Assembly: GCF_001597745.1 (NCBI RefSeq)
Contig: NZ_LUHJ01000067.1
Coordinates: 62,001 to 126,000, forward strand
DNA length: 64,000 bases
Origin: Anabaena sp. 4-3
GTDB taxonomy: Bacteria > Cyanobacteriota > Cyanobacteriia > Cyanobacteriales > Nostocaceae
Reading direction: 5' to 3'
Shown here one piece after another: positions 1 to 8,665 of this stretch. The position numbers were made by a program, and so were the translations under genes. Under the pieces are notes generated by a model. It made no database searches, had not been told where the DNA came from, and was given only the letters and a program-made list of their open reading frames with translations. Every line of letters starts with the position of its first letter. Position 1 is the stretch's first letter.

Positions 1-632
1 TTAAGTGGGTATGATAACTGTAACAGTACAGGGTGTAGATTAGGTAGAAAATACGGTGAACATTTTCATGCTCAATATGCTAGAAAGACTCAGCCCGCAT
101 GAATTTTGCCTAGGCTACGGTCAGAGATGATCATTGAGGAATCAAGGATGATTTTAATTTCATCAGCCTAAGTATGCCATCAAAGGATTTCTAGTTTTTT
201 CTGCCCCCAAAATTTGTTGACAAAGCTGATACCACTCACTATATATTCTGGTGACAGTCACCCAAGCCAGTTAAACAATCTGATGATGTGCAAGCTTTGT
301 TGCTGGCATTAACCCCTAGAAATTTACACCGCAAATTTTTGGGGTAAATCTCACCCTAACGGAACTGGGATGCTGACTCTCAAAGTGCATAATTTCCCAT
401 GAATTCGCTTTATTTATTCGGAATAAATCACAGAAATAACGAATAAATAAATTTGTGAAATTAAATGGTAGAAATTATAGTTTTTACATAGATAATTTTT
501 ATTTATTCAAAATTGTATATGAGAAAATATGTCAATTTTTTCTAACATTTGATGCTTGATAATGGCAACAAAACTTACTTTTAAATCATAGGTTCATCAA
601 AACACCAAACTTAATTGTGAGGCTAACTAGCA
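1..632. other. Non-coding leader upstream of the polysaccharide cluster
   Basis: No convincing reading frame is seen on either strand. The right half (from about 400) is very AT-rich and holds repeated TTTATTTATTC words, two of them in inverted orientation, described separately. It probably contains the promoter of the exopolysaccharide/exosortase cluster that begins at 633. No tRNA or other known RNA was recognised. Confidence 0.5.
409..451. promoter_or_regulatory. 12-bp inverted repeat upstream of the EPS cluster (candidate operator)
   Basis: TTTATTTATTCG at 409-420 is the exact reverse complement of CGAATAAATAAA at 440-451, with a 19-base spacer. The left arm also forms a tight palindrome with the bases just after it (TTTATTCGGAATAAA). 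A further direct copy of TTTATTTATTC lies at 498-508. The position, about 180 bases before the first gene, suits a regulatory site, but no known factor's consensus was recognised. In such AT-rich DNA chance is a real alternative. Confidence 0.35.
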
Positions 633-1796
633 ATGACTAATATGAGAATTCCTTTTGTAGACTTACAGTTACAACACCAGTTAATTCAAACCCAGATTCA
701 ACAGGCAATTGCCAATGTTGTGCAGCAAGGAGATTTTATTTTAGGAACAGCACTGGCAGAATTTGAAGCAGACTTTGCCAAAGCCTCTGGAGCAAAATAT
801 GGTGTGGGTGTAGCATCGGGAACTGATGCGATCGCACTAGGTTTGCAAGCCTGTAACATTGGGGCTGGGGATGAGGTGATTTTACCAGTGAATACTTTTG
901 TCGCCACACTGATTGGAGTGCTGCAAGCGGGAGCCAAACCCATCCTTGTAGATTGTGATCCGGCAACAGCATTAATTGATTTAGCAGCAGCCGCAAAAGC
1001 CATTACACCCAGAACTAAAGCCATTATTCCCGTACATCTGTATGGACAGATGGTATCTCCTGAGCAACTCAGGGATTTTGCCCATACCTACAACGTGTTA
1101 ATTTTTGAAGATGCAGCACAGGCACACCTAGCCCACAGAGAAGGCTATACAGCCGGTAGTGTAGGTGTAGCCGCAGCTTTTAGTTTTTATCCCAGCAAGA
1201 ACTTAGGGGCGTTGGGTGATGGGGGAATCCTACTCACAAGCGATGCAGATATTGCCCAAAAAGTGGCTCGCTTACGGAATTACGGCTCATGCCAAAAATA
1301 TGTGCATGTAGAGATGGGAACAAACAGTCGTTTGGATACATTGCAAGCAGCTGTTTTATTAGAAAAACTACCACATTTACCACAATGGAATCGCGATCGC
1401 CTCAGCATTGCTCAACAGTATGACTTAGAACTAGCACCTTTAGCATCTGCTGGTATTATCCCCATCCAAAATCAAAGCGGTGCAGGTCATGTTTATCATC
1501 TTTATATCATCAGAATTACAGATGCTTGCCCTGTAAATCGCCAGCAAATCCAAGCCCAATTAACAACAAGCGGAATTCAAACCGGCATTCACTATCCAAT
1601 ATCTTGTCATCTTCAGCCAGCATTTACCAACTTAGGTTATCAAAGCGGAGATTTTCCCCAGGCAGAAAAACTCGCCCAAGAAATACTATCTTTACCCATG
1701 TACCCTGGTTTGAAGCATAGCCAAATCCGAGAAGTTGTCGCAGCTATTGCCAGTGTAGTTGGAGATTTTGCAGATCACCCCGCAACTACTCCATAA
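633..1796 (+). CDS. DegT/DnrJ/EryC1/StrS-family sugar aminotransferase
   Basis: A PLP-dependent aminotransferase (387 residues, full length) of the family that makes amino sugars by transamination of nucleotide keto-sugars. Visible family features are the N-terminal IPFVDLQ motif, the cofactor-binding DAAQAH region around D160, and the PLP-binding lysine in SFYPSKNLGALGDGG (about K189). The C-terminal substrate-side region TGIHYPISCHLQPAF is also typical. It is the first gene of the exopolysaccharide block, 143 bases ahead of the exosortase, so it probably supplies a modified sugar for the exported polymer or for glycosylation. The sugar substrate cannot be read from sequence. ATG 633 was chosen; an in-frame ATG three codons later would give almost the same protein. 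Confidence 0.9.
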   Translation: MTNMRIPFVDLQLQHQLIQTQIQQAIANVVQQGDFILGTALAEFEADFAKASGAKYGVGVASGTDAIALGLQACNIGAGDEVILPVNTFVATLIGVLQAGAKPILVDCDPATALIDLAAAAKAITPRTKAIIPVHLYGQMVSPEQLRDFAHTYNVLIFEDAAQAHLAHREGYTAGSVGVAAAFSFYPSKNLGALGDGGILLTSDADIAQKVARLRNYGSCQKYVHVEMGTNSRLDTLQAAVLLEKLPHLPQWNRDRLSIAQQYDLELAPLASAGIIPIQNQSGAGHVYHLYIIRITDACPVNRQQIQAQLTTSGIQTGIHYPISCHLQPAFTNLGYQSGDFPQAEKLAQEILSLPMYPGLKHSQIREVVAAIASVVGDFADHPATTP

Positions 1797-1939
1797 CCAG
1801 TGTAATATATTACCAATATATCAGCAAAAAGTGGCGATTAGCACTATACCCCTACAGGGAATTCAGTTGCTTGTTGAATCCATTACAGTCTTCATACTCA
1901 GCAGTCTTGATATCTGATGTTTTTGTACCGCTTAAAACT

Positions 1940-2836
1940 ATGGCACTTCAGCAACAGATTAAACACACAAACATAGCCCCATTGTTAAGCATCGGGATTT
2001 TCAGCCTTTTGAGCTTGCTATATGCTCCAGTGTTACTACATTGGTTAGATGGATGGCTACACAAAACTATCAGCATTGAACATGAATATTTCAGCCACGG
2101 GCTAATCGGGCTGCCATTTGCTGCTTACCTCAGTTGGCAAAACCGCAAACAGTGGCAACGCTTGCCAGATAAAAACCATACCTTGGGCTTAGTTTTACTC
2201 GTAATTGGGGGAATTTTTTATTTAAGCGGCGTTACAGAATGGGTGAATCTTTCCTTTCCCACTATCTTGGCAGCACTTTGTTTGTGGTTTAAGGGTATCC
2301 CAGGTTTCCGATTACAATGGTTTTCTCTACTGCTAGTATTTTTAGCCACCCCAACAGCCATACCATATCTCATTGCTCCTTACACCTTTCCCTTGCAAAG
2401 TTTCATTGCAGGTACAGCAGGTTTTATCTTAAATCAGTCCGGCATGGAAGTAGTTGTTGACGGCATCAATATCTATGTTGCTGGCAGAATTGTGGAAGTG
2501 GCTCCCTACTGTGCAGGGCTAAAAATGTTGTTTACAACTATCTACGTCAGTTTGATGCTGCTGTATTGGAAAGGTGTTTTATCTTCACGCCAAACAACAA
2601 TTTGGTTTTTATCTATTGCTATTCTCATTAGCGTTGTTGCTAATATCATTCGTAATACTTTACTCAGTTACTTTCATGGCACTGGTAACGAAGCAGCGTT
2701 TACATGGTTACACGATAGTTGGGGCGGCGACCTCTACTCAGCTTTAATGTTACTGTCATTAGTGCCTCTGCTCAATTGGATGAATCAATATTTCTCAGTA
2801 CCTCTAGACACCATAGAAGAAGCGGATATAAGCTAG
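1940..2836 (+). CDS. Cyanoexosortase (probably type B), integral membrane transpeptidase
   Basis: A polytopic membrane protein of about 298 residues with seven to eight hydrophobic segments. It carries the exosortase/archaeosortase triad: Cys in APYCAGLKML (about C191), Arg in NIIRNTLL (about R238) and His in WLHDSWGG (about H258). Exosortases cleave PEP-CTERM-type C-terminal sorting signals of exported proteins and are normally encoded with exopolysaccharide genes, as here. Assignment to the cyanobacterial B subtype is an inference from the associated protein at 4165-4896. The frame is open from a TTG at 1871, but ATG 1940 (MALQQQ) gives the expected N-terminus and is preferred. No PEP-CTERM substrate was noticed in this window. 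Confidence 0.85.
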   Translation: MALQQQIKHTNIAPLLSIGIFSLLSLLYAPVLLHWLDGWLHKTISIEHEYFSHGLIGLPFAAYLSWQNRKQWQRLPDKNHTLGLVLLVIGGIFYLSGVTEWVNLSFPTILAALCLWFKGIPGFRLQWFSLLLVFLATPTAIPYLIAPYTFPLQSFIAGTAGFILNQSGMEVVVDGINIYVAGRIVEVAPYCAGLKMLFTTIYVSLMLLYWKGVLSSRQTTIWFLSIAILISVVANIIRNTLLSYFHGTGNEAAFTWLHDSWGGDLYSALMLLSLVPLLNWMNQYFSVPLDTIEEADIS

Positions 2837-3101
2837 AGGTGAAGTATACCAATCTGCTGAGTTGAGGTAGGCTCACATCTTGCACCTACCAATAAACCCA
2901 TAAATAGCAGATACAAATTACAAAAAAATCACAGTGTATAAATGCTAAGTATCCAGAAGACTAAACAAGTTGTGACTAGTAAGTTTTTCCACTCAGTCAG
3001 CTATTAGATCAATCTAGCTCAATAAATTGAGTTGACCAACTTGAAAATAGAAATAACTGGGGATAAAACCTCCCCTTTTCGATGTTACTGCGGAGGTTAA
3101 G
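2837..3101. other. Intergenic region before the glycosyltransferase
   Basis: AT-rich, no reading frame of note. A GGAGG ribosome-binding site lies just before the next gene's ATG (around 3092-3096), which supports that start. The 265-base gap leaves room for a separate promoter. Confidence 0.4.
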
Positions 3102-3881
3102 ATGGAAAAAACTGTGGCTGTGATTATGACTGTCTATAATCAAGAACGCTATTTAGCTGCTGCTATCAAGAGTGTCTTGAATCAAACCAGACAAGATTTT
3201 GAACTATTAATTTGGGATGATGGTTCTACTGATAGTTCTGTGAAAATAGCGCGTGAATTTGCTCAAAAAGACAAGCGAGTACAACTTATAGCAGCAGAAC
3301 ATCAAGGACGAGCAAAATCTCTAAAAGCAGCAATGAATCAGATAACAAGCCCCTATTTTGGATTAGTAGACAGTGATGATTTATTAGCACCAACAGCTAT
3401 TGCAGAAACCTCGGTCATACTGGAAGCACAGCCAAATGTAGGACTTGTATATACAGATTATCAGGTAATTAATCAAGATAACAAAATATTAGGATATGGA
3501 AAACGTTGCCGGATTCCTTACTCCAAAGAGCGATTATTAATTGATTTTATGATCTTTCATTTCCGGTTGTTACGCCGAGATGTTTATGAGCAAATAGGTG
3601 GGTTCAACGAAGAATTTGAACTAGCTCAAGATTATGACTTGTGTCTACGATTATCTGAGGTGACACAAATACAACACTTAGCAAAGCCACTCTACTATTA
3701 TCGCTACCATCCACAGAGCGTATCCCAGACCAAAAGAGTCGAGCAAATCCTAGCATCACAGAATGCCATCAACCAAGCTTTAAAGCGTCGAGGACTTGAT
3801 GAGACTTACGAGCTTGAAGTCGAGATTATAGGACGCTACAGGTTGCGCCCCAAGGAAAAAACACTCAATGTAGGTCTGTAG
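3102..3881 (+). CDS. Family 2 glycosyltransferase
   Basis: A GT-A fold glycosyltransferase of 259 residues. The N-terminus has the family 2 opening VAVIMTVYNQERYL, then the nucleotide-binding WDDGSTDSS, and a DxD-type metal site in GLVDSDDLL. A later ELAQDYDLCLRL matches the usual acceptor-side ED motif region. No membrane segments are seen, so it is probably cytosolic or peripheral. It transfers a sugar from a nucleotide donor to a growing glycan. It lies between the exosortase and its associated protein, pointing to assembly of the same exported polymer. A GGAGG Shine-Dalgarno supports the start. Confidence 0.88.
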   Translation: MEKTVAVIMTVYNQERYLAAAIKSVLNQTRQDFELLIWDDGSTDSSVKIAREFAQKDKRVQLIAAEHQGRAKSLKAAMNQITSPYFGLVDSDDLLAPTAIAETSVILEAQPNVGLVYTDYQVINQDNKILGYGKRCRIPYSKERLLIDFMIFHFRLLRRDVYEQIGGFNEEFELAQDYDLCLRLSEVTQIQHLAKPLYYYRYHPQSVSQTKRVEQILASQNAINQALKRRGLDETYELEVEIIGRYRLRPKEKTLNVGL

Positions 3882-4164
3882 TAATAACAGACACCCCCGT
3901 AGCGGAAGATGAAAGAAGCACAACCAACGTTCATCTACCGATATGGATGTTTTGGCACCATTCAGGGAATTCAGTCGTTTTTGTGGAACTTTTCCCAGCA
4001 TCGGCTGATATCAATTCACAATTCCAAAAGTCTGATTGAGCTTAGGTTTCAAGAATCACATCCCACTAAGTTAACAACACTTTTTCTCTATTACCTTAAT
4101 TTTACTGAACTCATCATGTGATTTTTGCTAGTAAAATTTGGCATCAACATAGCAATTTTTACTG
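3882..4164. other. Intergenic region between glycosyltransferase and exosortase-associated gene
   Basis: A 70-codon open frame (3909-4121) runs through it, but its product has no recognisable feature and there is no ribosome-binding site, so it was not called. Nothing else is visible. Confidence 0.35.
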
Positions 4165-4896
4165 ATGACTTTCCTATCTAACTTGTTTAAAGAAAAGCAT
4201 TGGACTTATTTAGCCGTGCTGGTAATTTTGTTGCTGCTCTTAGTAACAGGAGCAGCCCCCGGATACCTCACAGGCAAATGGCAATGGAAACAACCACCAC
4301 CTATTAGTAACCTCAAGGCATTGAGAGAGATACGTGCTAAAGGGTTAACTCTAGATGGTTGGAAAACTATTGAACAAGTTGAACAACTGATTGGCGAGCA
4401 TAAATGGTCTGTGCAACTACTTAAGCAAGAAAACTCAGAAAACAAAGCTATCTTGCTGTTATTACCGCAAAATGGCCCCAAGGATCAACCGGAAATTGAA
4501 TGGACAGATATTAGCGGCTGGGGCAAGTTTCGTTGGGGACAATGGAATATAGCGCAAGAACGTTCTGCTCAGTTAAATATTCCACAATCGCCCGATGCGG
4601 TAAATACTCAAATTACAGTAGAAGCTAGATTCTTTCGTGTCTCCACAAATCAAGAAACCTTTGCTGTCTTACAATGGTACGCTTTACCCAACAGTGGTTA
4701 CACTTCTCCTTGGCGTTGGTTTGTGGCAGATCAACTAGCACAATGGCAAAAGCATCGTGCTAGTTGGGTGGCTGTCAGTATTCTCGTTCCTATGGAACCT
4801 TTAGGTAATGTGGAAACTACTTGGCCGTTAGTAAAGTCTATTGGTGAACTAATACAAGCCACATTGATGGCAGGCCCACTAAAGCCAACTCCTTGA
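4165..4896 (+). CDS. Exosortase-associated protein (EpsI-like; cyanoexosortase B system-associated type)
   Basis: A 243-residue protein with one N-terminal membrane anchor (about residues 12-32, rich in Leu/Val) and an extracytoplasmic domain of the EpsI kind found beside exosortases. Visible features are the WxWxQPP segment after the anchor, the GLTLDGW motif, and repeated Trp-rich strands (ISGWGKFRWGQW, VLQWYALP, SPWRWFVADQLAQW). The family accompanies exosortases and is thought to take part in sorting or in polymer export; the molecular role is not established. Its stop codon overlaps a possible TTG start of the next frame (TTGA), so it is probably translated or transcribed with the export gene. 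Confidence 0.75.
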   Translation: MTFLSNLFKEKHWTYLAVLVILLLLLVTGAAPGYLTGKWQWKQPPPISNLKALREIRAKGLTLDGWKTIEQVEQLIGEHKWSVQLLKQENSENKAILLLLPQNGPKDQPEIEWTDISGWGKFRWGQWNIAQERSAQLNIPQSPDAVNTQITVEARFFRVSTNQETFAVLQWYALPNSGYTSPWRWFVADQLAQWQKHRASWVAVSILVPMEPLGNVETTWPLVKSIGELIQATLMAGPLKPTP

Positions 4897-4949
4897 GTGT
4901 AATTGCTGCTGAAGCTGCCCACTTTCTCTTCTATATTTTCCAGATAGCA

Positions 4950-6305
4950 ATGTTCTTAGTTAGCAATTTTTATATACGTGCATTTAGTACCCTGTGCTTT
5001 GCTAGTTTTCAAGCAGGGATTTTCTTAAATACTTTTTCACCTGTTGTTGCTCAAAGTTTACCGCCTTCAGGGGAATCACCAGCTAATTTTCCTTCACCTC
5101 CACTAGATACAGAAACTTTACCAGCCAGTGCAAATAATCAGATTTCGCCTCAATTTAACCGTTATCTGTTAGGGCCGGGAGATGTCCTAAACGTGGCTTT
5201 TCAACGTCCTGCGGGTGCTTATCGCTTAGGGCCTGGTGACGGTATTAGCGTGCTTGTGCAACGCTTTCCAGATTTGAGCTTTCAAACCACGATTAACCCA
5301 GAAGGTAATATCACAGTGCCACTACTAGAAACAGTGTCACTGCAAGATTTAACTTTGCAAGAAGCCCAAGCAAAAATTCGCTCGTTACTCAATCGGTATG
5401 TAATTAATCCTGTGGTGGTGTTATCGTTGGCAGTACCACGCCCTGATTTGAACTTCTCAGCCCCAGTTAATCCCGAAGGCAATATTGTCATCCCACAAGT
5501 GGGAACTATCTCTGTACAAGGGTTAAGTGTGCAAGAAGCACAAGAAAAAATTCGCTTGACTTCTAGCGAGATTTTAGCAAATCGGATGTTGGTGGTGTCG
5601 TTAGCAGCCCCAAGACCTGTGCAAGTAACTGTCAGTGGGGAAGTGTTTCGACCAGGAATTTATGGTATGGCTTCATCAATACCTCGTGTTGCGGATGCTT
5701 TACTCGCGTCTGGTGGTTCTACTATGAATGCTGACTTGCGACAGGTGCAGGTACGTCGTCGGTTGATGGATGGTTCTACAATTTCTCAAACGATTGATTT
5801 ATACGGGGCATTACAAAATGATGGTTCGCTGCCTAGCTTACGTTTGCAGGATGGGGACGCAATAGTTGTACCTAGTCGTGAAATTGGTGCAGATGACGGT
5901 TACGATCGCTATTTAGTGGCTCGTTCTTCTCTGGCTGTCACACAAATTAGAATCCGTGTGTTAAATTACGCTGCTGGAGGGCTTGTAACTCAAGCACTGC
6001 CTAATGGTAGTAGCTTTGTTGATGCCTTGGGAGGAATCAATCTTGATACTGCCAACCTGCGAGATATTGCTTTAGTGCGGTTCGATGCGGAACGTGGCAA
6101 AGCTGTCACCCAAAAATTAGATGCTAAGAAGGCTTTGGCTGGTGATGTCTCTCAAAATGTGCCTTTACAAGATAATGATGTGATTGTGGTTGGCCGCAGC
6201 TTGGTTGGGAGAATTACTAATTTTTTAAGTACGATTACTCAGCCATTTTTCAATGTCCGGTCTTTCCTGAATTTCTTTGAAAGCTTCGGCGGAGGGGGAA
6301 ATTGA
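4950..6305 (+). CDS. Wza-like polysaccharide export protein with duplicated export module and SLBB domains
   Basis: An outer-membrane polysaccharide export (OPX) protein, about 451 residues from ATG 4950. That start gives a hydrophobic signal peptide ending near PVVAQS; the longer TTG 4893 form would put 19 extra residues ahead of it. After a proline-rich linker the YxLGPGD signature of the poly-export domain appears twice in close succession. The block NPEGNI-x-P-x(14)-QEAQ-x-KIR-x-VVSLA-x-PRP is also present twice, a clear internal duplication. SLBB-type beta-grasp domains follow (VTVSGEVFRPGIY, then IRIRVLNYAAGG). It probably forms the periplasm/outer-membrane channel working with the Wzc-like protein at 6458. 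Confidence 0.88.
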   Translation: MFLVSNFYIRAFSTLCFASFQAGIFLNTFSPVVAQSLPPSGESPANFPSPPLDTETLPASANNQISPQFNRYLLGPGDVLNVAFQRPAGAYRLGPGDGISVLVQRFPDLSFQTTINPEGNITVPLLETVSLQDLTLQEAQAKIRSLLNRYVINPVVVLSLAVPRPDLNFSAPVNPEGNIVIPQVGTISVQGLSVQEAQEKIRLTSSEILANRMLVVSLAAPRPVQVTVSGEVFRPGIYGMASSIPRVADALLASGGSTMNADLRQVQVRRRLMDGSTISQTIDLYGALQNDGSLPSLRLQDGDAIVVPSREIGADDGYDRYLVARSSLAVTQIRIRVLNYAAGGLVTQALPNGSSFVDALGGINLDTANLRDIALVRFDAERGKAVTQKLDAKKALAGDVSQNVPLQDNDVIVVGRSLVGRITNFLSTITQPFFNVRSFLNFFESFGGGGN

Positions 6306-6403
6306 TGTATATTTTTAGACTAAATTAAAAATGTATAAAAATTATAGCCTGGGGGTGACTAATCCATGAAGCATCAGGAATAATAACAAGTAACTAACTG
6401 GAC

Positions 6404-6421
6404 AGCTAGCGATCGCTAGCT
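6404..6421. repeat. 18-bp palindrome centred on HIP1
   Basis: A perfect palindrome AGCTAGCGATCGCTAGCT in the 152-base gap between the export protein and the Wzc-like gene. It is a HIP1 octamer (GCGATCGC) with five extra matched bases on each side. It may be a small hairpin or only an extended HIP1 site. Confidence 0.6.
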
Positions 6422-6457
6422 TCAATTCAACCTCGTCTGTTTACTTATGGCTTTGTT

Positions 6458-8641
6458 ATGACCCCACCAATTGTTAAACGCTACATTATCGCTTTTGAAA
6501 AATACAAGTGGATTGGATTAGCCAGCTTTGGTTTAGTAATCGCGGGGTCAACAGTGGTGGCTATGCAACCAGAACCACCAGCCAGTTATATAGCAGATGG
6601 CGCACTGACATACACTCGTCCACCAGTTTCATTTTCTACTACTGGTACGGAAATTCAGCAACAGGGTCAGGGACTCGATGCCAAAGTGTTACTATCAGAT
6701 CCTTTGGTGGAAACTGTAGCAGCAAAGGTTAATGTTTCACCTAAAACTATTGGCAAAAATATTGCTATTAAGGCACCAAAAAAAAGTGCCACCGGGGAAT
6801 TAGAATCTAGCATTATTGAACTGAAATATAAAGATACTGACCCTAAGCGCGCTCAAGAAATCATCCTGGAATTGATGCAAGCAATGGTCAAGCTGAGTAA
6901 TGATATTAATACTGGGCGATTAAATGCAATTATTGAAAAAATTAACGAACGCATACCCCAAGTAAGATCAGAACTGCAAGCGGCAGAAAGGAAACTAGAA
7001 CTGTATGATCGCCTGGAACGTCCCGCTATATTAGCAGCAGAAAACGGTAGTCTGTTGAGTGCGATCACTAATAGTCAAAATCAACAGCGTACAATTCAAC
7101 AAACTATTACGGGGATTGATGCCCAAATTCGCAGTTTGCAAACAAAATTGGGATTAAATGTCGATCAAGCTTATGTTTCTTCTGCCTTAAGTGCTGATCC
7201 CATCATTGTCAGTTTACGCAATCAGATTTATCAGACTGAATCACAAATAGCTTTGCTGCGTAAGGATTTACGCCCAGAACATCCCACCATGATTCAGTTG
7301 CAGCGTCAAAAACAAGCCAATGAGGAATTATTACAACAACGGGCTGCGGAGGTAATTGGTGGTGGTGGGGCAGCCGCACCTTTAGCACGTAACGTTACTG
7401 ATATCCGCGCCCAAATTAATTTAGATCCAGCTAGGCAGCAACTAGCAAACCAGATGGTGGCTTTGCAAACCCAACGAGAAACCCTGGAACAGCAGTTGGC
7501 GCAGCAATTGCGCGAAGAGATGCGATTGCGAAAGGAATATTCTCAAATACCCAACAAACAACTAGAGCGATCGCGCTTAGAACAGGAGGTAGCCCTCAAG
7601 AAAGCTGTTTTTGATCAAATGCAAGCCAAACTCACCGATGCTAGAACTGCTGAGGCAGAAACTGTCAGCAGTCTTAGCATTGCCCGACTTCCTTCGATTC
7701 TGCCTGAACCTAAAAAATCTAAGAGTATACCTTTTACTTTAGGTGTGGGCGGTTTCTTGGGAATTTTAGTTGGTGGTGGAGTTATATTCTTGTTAGGTTC
7801 GCTAGAAGGTACTTTGAGAACTAAGGAAGATATCCGCGACAACCTCAAGCAACGGGAAGCGGTACTGTTGGGAGAACTACCGTTAATGCCTGTGGATGAT
7901 TTACCCCCTGAAGGAATACCGGTTGTTTTTTCTCCAGATTCCCTATATTTAGAGTTTTATGAGAAGTTCCGCAGTAATCTGCGCCGGATGGGTGGGAAAA
8001 ATTTGAAGGTAATTTTAATTACTAGCACAGGTAGCAAAGAAGGTAAAACTACCAGTGCTTATAACTTGGGTGTAGCAGCTGCGCGAGCGGGAAAAAGAAC
8101 TTTAATTATTGAAACAGATTTGCGATCGCCTTCCTGCTGTTCATCGCTGAAAATCAACCCAGATCCAGATGCTACTATAGAACCCCTGCGTTATTACGGT
8201 AGCTTGAGTGAATGTATTCGTTTAGTGCCAGATGTTGAAAATTTATACATCATCCCCAGTCCAGGGCCTGTGCGTCAGTCGGCGGCTATTCTAGAATCAA
8301 GCGAAATGCGGCGACTGATGGAAGATGCCAGGGAACGTTATGATTTAGTAATTTTAGATACCAGTCCCCTGAGCTTATCCAATGATCCCTTATTAATCCA
8401 ACCTTACAGCGATGGCATCATCCTAGTAGCCAGACCAAACTATACTCAGGAAAATATGCTAGGAGAAGCTATAGACCAATTAGTGCAAGATGAACTGGGA
8501 TTATTAGGAGTGATTATTAACGGTGCTGATATTACCATCACTTTACCACCAGTAGCTCAATCCTCATCTGAGGATGTACCCGAAGAAGACAAACAGGAGG
8601 AATCACCACAAATCTCCGTAGGTGTAACTAACTTCAAATAA
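6458..8641 (+). CDS. Wzc/GumC-type polysaccharide co-polymerase with BY-kinase-like ATPase domain
   Basis: A 727-residue inner-membrane protein. Order: short cytosolic N-terminus, first transmembrane segment (about residues 18-36), a Wzz-type domain, a long coiled-coil region (about 150-400, rich in Gln/Leu/Glu), a second transmembrane segment (about 425-450, IPFTLGVGGFLGILVGGG), and a cytosolic P-loop domain. The latter has Walker A TGSKEGKTT (about G525-T532), Walker A' LIIETDLRSP and Walker B DLVILDTSP. Such proteins set polymer chain length and couple synthesis to the Wza channel. The usual tyrosine-rich C-terminal tail is missing (the end is acidic, with no Tyr cluster), so tyrosine autophosphorylation is doubtful. 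It converges on the rhomboid gene with only 24 bases between them. Confidence 0.88.
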   Translation: MTPPIVKRYIIAFEKYKWIGLASFGLVIAGSTVVAMQPEPPASYIADGALTYTRPPVSFSTTGTEIQQQGQGLDAKVLLSDPLVETVAAKVNVSPKTIGKNIAIKAPKKSATGELESSIIELKYKDTDPKRAQEIILELMQAMVKLSNDINTGRLNAIIEKINERIPQVRSELQAAERKLELYDRLERPAILAAENGSLLSAITNSQNQQRTIQQTITGIDAQIRSLQTKLGLNVDQAYVSSALSADPIIVSLRNQIYQTESQIALLRKDLRPEHPTMIQLQRQKQANEELLQQRAAEVIGGGGAAAPLARNVTDIRAQINLDPARQQLANQMVALQTQRETLEQQLAQQLREEMRLRKEYSQIPNKQLERSRLEQEVALKKAVFDQMQAKLTDARTAEAETVSSLSIARLPSILPEPKKSKSIPFTLGVGGFLGILVGGGVIFLLGSLEGTLRTKEDIRDNLKQREAVLLGELPLMPVDDLPPEGIPVVFSPDSLYLEFYEKFRSNLRRMGGKNLKVILITSTGSKEGKTTSAYNLGVAAARAGKRTLIIETDLRSPSCCSSLKINPDPDATIEPLRYYGSLSECIRLVPDVENLYIIPSPGPVRQSAAILESSEMRRLMEDARERYDLVILDTSPLSLSNDPLLIQPYSDGIILVARPNYTQENMLGEAIDQLVQDELGLLGVIINGADITITLPPVAQSSSEDVPEEDKQEESPQISVGVTNFK

Positions 8642-8665
8642 TTGCCCTGGCAGTCAAATCACCCA

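Noticed and set aside
3909-4121. 70-codon plus-strand open frame after the glycosyltransferase
   Set aside because: No ribosome-binding site, no recognisable domain or signal, and composition like the surrounding non-coding DNA.
4893-4949. TTG start overlapping the upstream stop for the export protein
   Set aside because: ATG 4950 places a proper signal peptide at the N-terminus; the extension does not look like one.
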